Positions 1 to 6,429 of a stretch of 64,000 nt of DNA are shown piece by piece. The stretch lies in the NCBI RefSeq assembly GCF_900302495.1, contig NZ_OMKW01000004.1, positions 62,001-126,000 of the forward strand. The letters run 5' to 3'. A model generated the notes under the pieces. It worked only from the letters and a program-made list of their open reading frames with translations. It made no database searches and was not told the origin of the DNA. This stretch comes from Pontivivens insulae (GTDB taxonomy: Bacteria > Pseudomonadota > Alphaproteobacteria > Rhodobacterales > Rhodobacteraceae). Position numbers and translations under genes: made by a program. The first letter of the stretch is position 1; each line of letters starts with the position of its first letter.

Positions 1-252
1 GAGGCGGATATTGACCTCGTGCTCGGTCTTGGCGGCAATACTGGTGGGGAAGACGCGCTCTACGACCAGGCTGTTGCCATCGTGGCGCGGGATCGGAAGT
101 GTTCGACCAGCTACATCCAGCGCAAGCTTGCCATCGGCTATAACAAGGCCGCGCGCCTCGTTGAGCAGATGGAGGATAATGGTGTGGTCAGTCAGGCCAA
201 TAAGGTCGGCAAGCGCGATATTCTGGTGCCCGAGCCCGTGTCCCACGGATAG
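1..252 (+). CDS. ftsK: DNA translocase FtsK, C-terminal end (partial)
   Basis: The window opens inside this gene; only the last 83 codons are present, ending in TAG. The peptide is the gamma winged-helix domain of FtsK, seen in the motif [19 protein letters not shown] followed by a short basic-acidic tail. In the family this domain reads KOPS sequences and directs the ATPase motor toward dif during chromosome segregation at the septum. The membrane and motor domains lie upstream, outside the window. lolA lies just downstream, an order common in Rhodobacterales. The identification is firm for the visible part. Confidence 0.93.
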   Translation, partial: EADIDLVLGLGGNTGGEDALYDQAVAIVARDRKCSTSYIQRKLAIGYNKAARLVEQMEDNGVVSQANKVGKRDILVPEPVSHG

Positions 253-270
253 ATCGGGCGTGGAGGTCGT

Positions 271-582
271 ATGCTGATTGAGGATCTTGGCCTGCTCATC
301 GTGGCAATTGTGGTCTTTGCGTTGAACCTGTGGCTTTTGCGACGGGTGGCTCGGGATGAGGCCCAAGATGCGGCGGGTGCGGATCTGCCGCCATGGGAGC
401 AGGTGATGGGCGTCACTGTGCTCGGAGGGTTGATCGCACCGGCCTATATCTGGATTGCGCGCGGAGCGGACCGACCGCGTGCGCGGAAGAATGCGCACTT
501 GCGGATCGCGCTCTATGCGCAAGCGGCGTTGGCGGTGTTGGTTGCGGGTCTTGTCGGTTCGCTCATTCTTTATCCGTCCTGA
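271..582 (+). CDS. Small hypothetical inner-membrane protein
   Basis: A 103-residue protein with about three hydrophobic stretches: residues 5-25, 48-65 and 82-100. The first loop is acidic and Pro-containing (ADLPPWEQ), and a basic loop (RPRARKN) lies before the last helix. A ribosome site GGAGGT sits 4-5 nt before the ATG. It lies 18 nt after ftsK and may be co-transcribed with it. I do not recognise the family. The strong ribosome site and the regular membrane pattern make it a likely real gene, but no function can be given. Confidence 0.7.
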   Translation: MLIEDLGLLIVAIVVFALNLWLLRRVARDEAQDAAGADLPPWEQVMGVTVLGGLIAPAYIWIARGADRPRARKNAHLRIALYAQAALAVLVAGLVGSLILYPS

Positions 583-712
583 CGCGAAGCGGCGGTTTCT
601 GCGTGAAACCCTCCTGCCAGTATTGGAACTGGATTTGCTGCTTTTCGCGCACTCTCGCCAAAGTGACATTGACCGTCTGGAACCAACCGCGGCGCATGCG
701 CATATATATGCC

Positions 713-1321
713 ATGAAACGAAGAACATTTATCGCGGGCTCTACGGCCCTGGCTGCACTGGGCCTCGCGTCGGCGGGTCACGCGCAGGGAGCTGAAGAGC
801 TGGCCCGGATCGACACCTATCTGAATGCGATGCGCGAGGCGGGCGGCCGTTTCGTGCAGTTCAACAGCGATGGTAGCCGATCCGAGGGAGAGCTATGGAT
901 CCGCAAGCCGGGGCTGATGCGTTTCGAGTATGATGCGCCGCATTCCCATGTGGTGATTTCTGATGGCGTCTGGGTGGCTGTTGTCGACCGCCGATCCAAT
1001 GACGATGCGAACCGCGTGCCGTTGAGCCGCACGCCGCTTAACCTTATCCTGCGGGACAATATCGACCTGCTGCGCACGGGGGCCGTTCAGCGGATCCGCA
1101 AGAGCGGGGCGGAGACGCGGTTAATCATGATTGATCCGGACGAGCCGGATTCTGGCACGTTGGAGATGGTGTTCACAGAGAACCCGCTGAGCCTGAGCCG
1201 CTGGATCACGACCAACCCGCAAGGTCAGCGGACGGAAATCCAGCTGACCGATTTGCAGGAAGGTGTTTCCATTCCGCGCGGCATGTTCTCAATCGAAGCG
1301 GCCCTGACCAACCGGGGCTAA
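713..1321 (+). CDS. lolA: Outer-membrane lipoprotein carrier protein LolA
   Basis: A 202-residue periplasmic carrier that takes lipoproteins from the LolCDE transporter and hands them to the outer membrane. The start at 713 is chosen because it gives MKRRTFIAGSTALAALGLA, a secretion signal with a twin-arginine-like pair, followed by a cleavage site after GHAQ. The reading frame is open further upstream, but that extension would bury the signal peptide. Family features seen are the GGRFVQ segment near the mature N-terminus, the GELWIRKPGLMRFEY strand, and L-N-L-I-L in the middle. It follows ftsK, as in other Rhodobacterales. Length is normal for alphaproteobacterial LolA. Confidence 0.9.
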   Translation: MKRRTFIAGSTALAALGLASAGHAQGAEELARIDTYLNAMREAGGRFVQFNSDGSRSEGELWIRKPGLMRFEYDAPHSHVVISDGVWVAVVDRRSNDDANRVPLSRTPLNLILRDNIDLLRTGAVQRIRKSGAETRLIMIDPDEPDSGTLEMVFTENPLSLSRWITTNPQGQRTEIQLTDLQEGVSIPRGMFSIEAALTNRG

Positions 1322-1333
1322 GGAATCGGGGGT

Positions 1334-1359
1334 GCGCGGGTTGTCTCTCTGACCCGCGC
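1334..1359 (+). terminator. Stem-loop after lolA, without U-tract
   Basis: A perfect 8-bp inverted repeat, GCGCGGGT and ACCCGCGC, with a 10-nt loop lies 12 nt after the lolA stop. No T-run follows, so it may act as a weak or Rho-assisted 3' end or protect the mRNA. Function is inferred. Confidence 0.4.
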
Positions 1360-1406
1360 GCGCCACAATGCAGCCCTGACGCGCCACCTGCCGCGAAAGG
1401 GCTGAA

Positions 1407-2324
1407 ATGCAGCTCTACCTTCCTATTGCCGAAGTCTCGGTCAACATGTTCCTGCTGCTCGGGCTGGGCGGAGGTGTCGGTGTGTTGTCCGGCCTGTTCG
1501 GGGTCGGCGGCGGATTTTTGCTGACACCGCTTTTGATCTTTATCGGCATTCCGCCCGCGGTGGCGGTTGCAACTCAGGCCCCACAGATCGCGGGGCTTTC
1601 GCTGTCTGGGACGCTCGCGCATCTGCGACGGCGGACTGTCGACCTTCGCATGGGGACAGTGCTGTTGAGCGGGGGCCTGGTTGGATCCGCAACCGGTGTT
1701 TGGGTCTTCCGGTTGCTGACGGAGTTGGGGCAGGTCGATCTGCTGGTCTCGCTGGCTTACGTGATCTTTCTGGGCGTCGTGGGCGGCTTGATGTTCTGGG
1801 AGAGCGTCGGGGCGCTGCGGCGAAGCAAAGGTGGCACGGTTGTCGTCAAACCGCGAAAGCGGCATGGCTGGGTGCATGGATTGCCGCTGAAGATGCGGTT
1901 TCGGGCGTCGCATCTCTATATCTCTGCGATCCCTCCGTTTGTGATCGGGCTTTTGGTTGGGGTGTTGTCCGCAATCATGGGGGTTGGTGGCGGGTTCATC
2001 ATCGTTCCCGCGATGATCTATATCCTTGGGATGCCAACGGCTGTCGTGATTGGGACGTCGCTGTTTCAGATCATTTTCGTGACCGGGTTCACGACCCTTC
2101 TGCACGCCACGCAGACTTACTCGGTGGATGCGGTGCTTGCCCTTTTGCTGTTGGTCGGTGGTGTTGTCGGCGCGCAGATCGGCGCCCAGATCGCGGTTAA
2201 GCTGCGAGCCGAACAGTTGCGCATCCTTTTGGCGGCCATGGTTCTGCTGGTCTGTGCAAAGTTGGGCTATGATCTGATTGTTGAGCCGTCAGAGCTTTAC
2301 TCCCTCGGGCGGATCGCGCTGTGA
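1407..2324 (+). CDS. TauE/SafE-family membrane permease
   Basis: A 305-residue integral membrane protein of the TauE/SafE (DUF81) family. The two halves carry related glycine-rich motifs: GVLSGLFGVGGGFLLTP near residues 27-43 and GVLSAIMGVGGGFIIVP near 190-206. This internal duplication is the family hallmark. Members export or import sulfite, sulfoacetate or related small organic anions. The substrate here cannot be read from sequence. The stop overlaps the GTG start of the next gene (GTGA), so the pair is translationally coupled. A ribosome site AAGGG precedes the ATG. Confidence 0.85.
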   Translation: MQLYLPIAEVSVNMFLLLGLGGGVGVLSGLFGVGGGFLLTPLLIFIGIPPAVAVATQAPQIAGLSLSGTLAHLRRRTVDLRMGTVLLSGGLVGSATGVWVFRLLTELGQVDLLVSLAYVIFLGVVGGLMFWESVGALRRSKGGTVVVKPRKRHGWVHGLPLKMRFRASHLYISAIPPFVIGLLVGVLSAIMGVGGGFIIVPAMIYILGMPTAVVIGTSLFQIIFVTGFTTLLHATQTYSVDAVLALLLLVGGVVGAQIGAQIAVKLRAEQLRILLAAMVLLVCAKLGYDLIVEPSELYSLGRIAL

Positions 2325-3085
2325 GGGGGGTGCTTGCCGCTCTATTCTGGTTGTGCAGCCTGTTGCCGGTATTGGCGGAGCAGGTCATTGCAGACCTCAA
2401 TCAAAATCAGGTTGCGATCACCGCGACATTTGATGGTTCGGAAATCTTCGTTTTCGGTGCTGTGCGGCGGGACGCGCCTGTGCCCGCTGGGGCGGGGCCC
2501 CTTCAGGTTCTGGTTTCCATCGTCGGCCCAGAGGGGCCGATTGATGTGCGGCGCAAGGAGCAGGTCGCCGGTATCTGGATCAACGCCGATACTGTCGAGA
2601 TAGACAGCGCCCCCTATTTCTACGCAATGGCCACAACTGCGCCCTTGCGCGAGGTCATCAGCCATACAGAGCAGATGCGTCAGCGGATCGGGTTGGAGCA
2701 TCTGGTCAAGCTGATCGACGCACCGGCCGACGTGGCCGATACCCCAGCCTTTCGCGAGGCGCTGATGCGCGTGCGCAGCCGCGAAGGGCTGTATGAGGAA
2801 TTGGTTGGGGCTGTCACGTTGCGGGATGAGACCCTTTTCGACGTATCGGTGCGGTTGCCTGCAAACCTCGTGGAGGGTGATTACCGCGCGCGTGTCGTTC
2901 TGACCCGTGATTTGGAGGTCGTCGACAGTGTCGAGCAGACAATTGCTGTTCGGCGCAGTGGATTTGAGGATTGGGTGTATACGTTGGCCATGGACAAGCC
3001 GTTGATTTACGGTCTGCTTTCCTTGGCCATTGCTCTGTTTTTGGGGTGGGCCGCCGCGAGCGTGTTTCGATATGTACGCTCTTAG
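2321..3085 (+). CDS. Alph_Pro_TM / TIGR02186-type membrane-anchored protein
   Basis: A 254-residue protein with an N-terminal signal (LAALFWLCSLLPVLAEQ), a periplasmic beta-rich region, and one C-terminal membrane helix at about residues 228-246 (LIYGLLSLAIALFLGWAAA). This matches the alphaproteobacterial family usually described as 'putative transmembrane protein' (Alph_Pro_TM), whose members typically sit directly after a TauE-type permease. It starts with GTG inside the TauE stop codon. That coupling suggests the two proteins act in one transport complex, perhaps with this one as a periplasmic accessory. The family has no established function. Confidence 0.75.
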   Translation: MRGVLAALFWLCSLLPVLAEQVIADLNQNQVAITATFDGSEIFVFGAVRRDAPVPAGAGPLQVLVSIVGPEGPIDVRRKEQVAGIWINADTVEIDSAPYFYAMATTAPLREVISHTEQMRQRIGLEHLVKLIDAPADVADTPAFREALMRVRSREGLYEELVGAVTLRDETLFDVSVRLPANLVEGDYRARVVLTRDLEVVDSVEQTIAVRRSGFEDWVYTLAMDKPLIYGLLSLAIALFLGWAAASVFRYVRS

Positions 3086-3087
3086 TT

Positions 3088-3126
3088 AGTGCAATATTGC
3101 ACTTGATTGGTGCGATATCGTACCAT
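3088..3126 (+). promoter_or_regulatory. Promoter with two dyad operators, likely MarR autoregulation
   Basis: Two dyads share the pattern GTGC-ATAT-G-AC. Site 1 (3088-3103) is a perfect 16-bp palindrome, AGTGCAATATTGCACT. Site 2 (3108-3125) is TGGTGCGATATCGTACCA, with one mismatched pair. Their centres are 21 bp apart, about two helical turns. A plausible promoter is embedded: -35 TTGCAC at 3097-3102, an 18-bp spacer, then -10 TACCAT at 3121-3126. Binding would block polymerase. The natural candidate regulator is the MarR protein encoded two genes on. The geometry is seen directly; the regulator assignment is inferred. Confidence 0.65.
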
Positions 3127-3158
3127 ATATCTCTTTCAGTCATCTGAAGGAGAAGCCC

Positions 3159-4304
3159 ATGTCTATTTCACGTCGTCAGACCCTCGCCCTGTTGGGGGGA
3201 GGCGTTGTCATCGCTGCCGCCGGTGGTGCTGCTACATTTGCGGGAACCCGGACGCCACACCGGGCGCTCGCACCCTGGGCCGAGGCGGGTACCTATGGTG
3301 ACGTGCGCCTGAATGCGCTGAGCCACGCGATCCTTGCGCCCAATCCCCACAATATGCAGCCTTGGGTGGTAGAGTTGGTTGGAGAGGACTCATTCCTCCT
3401 GCATGTCGATCGTAGCCGCCTGTTGCCGCAGACGGATCCTTTCAATCGGCAGATCACCATCGGTTTGGGATGCTTTCTGGCTCAGATGGAGATTGCGGCA
3501 TCTCAGACAGGTCACGGGATCGAGTTGACGCCCTTCCCCGAGGGCACGCCGGAGGATTTGCTGGACGACCGGCCTGTCGCGCATGTGCGGTTCATCCCGG
3601 ATGCTGTGGACCCCGATCCGCTCTTCGCTGCGATCCCGCACCGCCGCTCAACCAAAGAGCCGTTCGACATGACGCGCCCGGTGTCGGCATCCGATCTTTC
3701 GGGCCTGACCGGTGGTTTCGGAGCTGTGGACATCCGCGCAACAACAGCGTCCGACCGGGTTGCCGGTATTCGGGAACTGATGTGGGATGCCTGGCTGATC
3801 GAATATGAAACGCCAGCAACCTTGAAGGAAAGCGTTGACGTGATGCGTTTTGGCCGGGCTGAAATCAATGCCGCCCCGGATGGTATCGATTTGGGCGGAG
3901 CGTTTCTGGAAGGCCTGATGATGGCCGGGCTCCTGAATGCTGAACAATTGCTGGAGCCGGGCACGACGGCCTATTCCACGGGGATCACGATGTATCGCGA
4001 GATGCTCGATGCGACCCCCGCTGCCATCTGGCTGACCACGCCTGGAAATTCGCGGGTTGAACAATTGGCGGCTGGGCGTGCGTGGTTGCGCCTGAACCTT
4101 CAGGTGACGGCAGCTGGACTGGCGCTGCATCCGGTCAGTCAGGCGTTGCAGGAGTTTCCGGAAATGGCAGAACCCTATGCGCGTGCGCATGCGATGCTTG
4201 CACCAGACGGGGGGACCGTGCAGATGCTGGGGCGGATCGGTTTTGCCGATGCCGTACCGCTGACGCCACGCTGGAGCCTGCATGACAAACTCGTCACCTC
4301 CTGA
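3159..4304 (+). CDS. Acg-type FMN-binding nitroreductase-like protein, exported
   Basis: A 381-residue protein with a Tat-like signal (SRRQTLALLGGG) and a nitroreductase-fold body. NPHNMQPW near residue 65 is the flavin-contacting segment of the Acg/nitroreductase family, and HRRSTKEPFD around residue 160 recurs in it. The body looks like two divergent nitroreductase halves, as in Acg proteins. Family members bind or sequester FMN or reduce quinone-like compounds; the substrate here is unknown. AAGGAG precedes the ATG. The 3' end overlaps the marR gene by 23 nt, so both are probably controlled by the same dyad promoter upstream. Tat export would require folding with cofactor in the cytoplasm first. 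Confidence 0.75.
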   Translation: MSISRRQTLALLGGGVVIAAAGGAATFAGTRTPHRALAPWAEAGTYGDVRLNALSHAILAPNPHNMQPWVVELVGEDSFLLHVDRSRLLPQTDPFNRQITIGLGCFLAQMEIAASQTGHGIELTPFPEGTPEDLLDDRPVAHVRFIPDAVDPDPLFAAIPHRRSTKEPFDMTRPVSASDLSGLTGGFGAVDIRATTASDRVAGIRELMWDAWLIEYETPATLKESVDVMRFGRAEINAAPDGIDLGGAFLEGLMMAGLLNAEQLLEPGTTAYSTGITMYREMLDATPAAIWLTTPGNSRVEQLAAGRAWLRLNLQVTAAGLALHPVSQALQEFPEMAEPYARAHAMLAPDGGTVQMLGRIGFADAVPLTPRWSLHDKLVTS

Positions 4305-4746
4305 CCCGCAGGGTGTTGGACAGATCTTTGCGCTGTTCAACGAAATCGGGATCATCGGACAGTTGAGCCGCACTTTGTTCGAGGCGCGGCTCGAACCGGG
4401 TATGACGATCCACCAATTCTCGGTTCTGAACCATTTGATGCGGGTCGGTGAAGGCACGACGCCGCAGCGTATGGCTACAGCCTTTCAGGTTCCCAAGACC
4501 TCGATGAGCCACACGGTGGCTGGCTTGGTCAAACGCGGCTACGTCACGCTTGAACCCTCACCCACTGATGGGCGGTCGAAATGCGTATTCACCACCGAAG
4601 CGGGACGCGCGTGCCGCGACCGTGCGATCGCAGCCTTGGCGCCCGATATTGCAGAGCTTGCGCCGCAACTGCCCGAGGGGCTGGTCGAGGCACTGCTGCC
4701 GCACCTTGTCACCTTGCGCGAGGTGATGGACGCCGCGCGCGACTGA
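4282..4746 (+). CDS. MarR-family transcriptional regulator
   Basis: A 154-residue winged-helix repressor. The DNA-binding region spans about residues 40-105: MTIHQFSVLNHL, then the recognition-helix area FQVPKTSMSHTVAGLVKRGY, then the wing PSPTDGRSKCVFTTEAG. The DGR-(S/K) wing motif is standard for MarR. Flanking helices form the dimer interface. It starts inside the end of the Acg-type gene, with GGAG six nt before the ATG. The likely operator is the double dyad at 3088-3125, which would repress both genes. The ligand is unknown; an electrophile, quinone or aromatic acid would be typical for the family. Confidence 0.88.
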   Translation: MTNSSPPDPQGVGQIFALFNEIGIIGQLSRTLFEARLEPGMTIHQFSVLNHLMRVGEGTTPQRMATAFQVPKTSMSHTVAGLVKRGYVTLEPSPTDGRSKCVFTTEAGRACRDRAIAALAPDIAELAPQLPEGLVEALLPHLVTLREVMDAARD

Positions 4747-4867
4747 ACGGAGCGCAGTTTCACGGCCAAAGCGTCGCGATTGTCTGAAAACGACCCGTGC
4801 CCGTCGAATTAGAACTTGCCCCTGCCTGCACCGCCGCGCTTGGCTGTGACAAGGACAGGGGAGTGCG

Positions 4868-6118
4868 ATGGGTTATTCCGGTTTCAAGGTTTTCTGGGAA
4901 GGACTGCGCGGCAATACCGGGTGGAAACCCGTCTGGCGTGACCCGGCCCCGAAGCCGCATTACGATGTCATCATCATCGGCGGTGGCGGGCATGGGCTGA
5001 CAACGGCCTATTACCTCGCCAAGAATCACGGCATCACCAATGTCGCCGTGCTGGAGCGCGGCTACCTTGGCGGCGGCAATGTCGGTCGCAACACCACGAT
5101 TGTGAGGGCCAACTACCTCTTGCCGGGCAATTCGGAGTTCTATTCCCATTCGCTGAAATTGTGGGAGGGCATGGAGCAGGAGCTCAACTACAACACGATG
5201 ATGTCGCAGCGGGGTGTCCTGAACCTTGCCCATTCGGATGGACAAATGGACGCCTTCGCACGGCGCGGGAACCAGATGTTGATTCAGGGTGACGACGCGG
5301 AGCTGTTGGACGCGGATGGCGTCAGGGCCCATGCGCCATTTCTGAATTTCAAAAGCCAGCGCTTTCCGATCCGTGGTGGCCTATTGCATCGGCGCGGTGG
5401 CACCGCACGGCATGATGCGGTGGCGTGGGGATACGCGCGTGGCGCGGACCGGATGGGCGTCGACCTGATCCAGAACTGCGAGGTGACCGGCTTCCGTATC
5501 GAGAATGGCAAAGTGCGCGGTGTTGAGACGTCTCGCGGCTATATCGGAGCGGGCAAGGTCGGGATGGCTGTCGCGGGGCGTACGGGGCAGGTGGCCGCGA
5601 TGGCTGGGCTGCGACTGCCGATTGAGAGCCACGTCTTGCAGGCTTTCGTTAGTGAGGGCCTCAAGCCGATCATCCCTGGCGTCGTCACCTTTGGCATGGG
5701 CCATTTCTATATCAGCCAGTCGGATAAGGGCGGCTTGGTGTTTGGTGGCGATCTCGACTTCTACAACTCCTACGCGGCACGCGGAAACCTTCCGATGCTC
5801 GAACATGTGATGGAGGCGGGCATGGCGATGGTGCCCATGATCGGCAATGCGAGGATGCTCCGCGGTTGGGGCGGCATCATGGACATGAGCATGGATGGCT
5901 CCCCCATCATCGACCGGACGCCAATCGACGGGCTCTTTCTGAACGGGGGCTGGTGTTATGGCGGCTTCAAGGCGACCCCAGGATCTGGCTGGTGCTTTGC
6001 CCATCTGCTGGCAACCGGGGAGTACCACAAGGCTGCGACACGGTTCCGGCTCAATCGGTTTGAGACGGGCCATGTGCTCGATGAAGAGGGCACAGGCGCC
6101 CGTCCAAACAAGCATTGA
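4868..6118 (+). CDS. soxB: Sarcosine oxidase, beta subunit
   Basis: A 416-residue FAD/FMN subunit of heterotetrameric sarcosine oxidase, which oxidises N-methylglycine to glycine with H2O2 and a C1 unit passed to tetrahydrofolate. The dinucleotide-binding motif is DVIIIGGGGHGLTTAYYLA near residues 33-51. GGTARHDAVAWG contains His182, which corresponds to the histidine that carries covalent FMN in characterised enzymes. The C-terminus has GWCYGGFKATPGSG, the usual flavin-contact segment. Length is normal (about 415). It is the first gene of a beta-delta-alpha-gamma operon. Confidence 0.95.
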   Translation: MGYSGFKVFWEGLRGNTGWKPVWRDPAPKPHYDVIIIGGGGHGLTTAYYLAKNHGITNVAVLERGYLGGGNVGRNTTIVRANYLLPGNSEFYSHSLKLWEGMEQELNYNTMMSQRGVLNLAHSDGQMDAFARRGNQMLIQGDDAELLDADGVRAHAPFLNFKSQRFPIRGGLLHRRGGTARHDAVAWGYARGADRMGVDLIQNCEVTGFRIENGKVRGVETSRGYIGAGKVGMAVAGRTGQVAAMAGLRLPIESHVLQAFVSEGLKPIIPGVVTFGMGHFYISQSDKGGLVFGGDLDFYNSYAARGNLPMLEHVMEAGMAMVPMIGNARMLRGWGGIMDMSMDGSPIIDRTPIDGLFLNGGWCYGGFKATPGSGWCFAHLLATGEYHKAATRFRLNRFETGHVLDEEGTGARPNKH

Positions 6119-6165
6119 GGGCGGGATCATGCGTATTTGCGGAACGATCAAGGTGAAGGTGCGTC

Positions 6166-6429
6166 ATGCGGATTGAGTGCCCCCAGTGCGGCGCGCGGGA
6201 TGTACGCGAGTTCACCTATTTGGGGGCTGCTGTCCTAGCGGATCGACCGGATGCCGATGCAACCACTGAGGCGTGGCAGGACTATGTGCATCTGCGCGAC
6301 AATCCCGCCGGGCCGCACGATGAGCTGTGGCATCATGCGATGGGATGTTCTGCATGGTTGCGGGTGCGGCGGAACACCCTGACGCATGAGATCCTGACGG
6401 TCACGATGGCGCAGGAGGACCGGACATGA
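6166..6429 (+). CDS. soxD: Sarcosine oxidase, delta subunit
   Basis: An 87-residue small subunit. CPQCGARDVREF at the N-terminus, the conserved HDELWHH segment, and GCSAWL near residue 65 supply the Cys and His ligands that bind zinc in known delta subunits. It stabilises the heterotetramer. The gene lies 47 nt after soxB. Its stop overlaps the soxA start in an ATGA arrangement. Length and motif order are normal. Confidence 0.93.
   Translation: MRIECPQCGARDVREFTYLGAAVLADRPDADATTEAWQDYVHLRDNPAGPHDELWHHAMGCSAWLRVRRNTLTHEILTVTMAQEDRT

Noticed and set aside
1206-2105. A 299-codon minus-strand frame opposite lolA and the TauE gene
   Set aside because: His/Gln/Asp-rich composition typical of complement translation, and no family features. 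TauE and LolA on the plus strand are clear genes.
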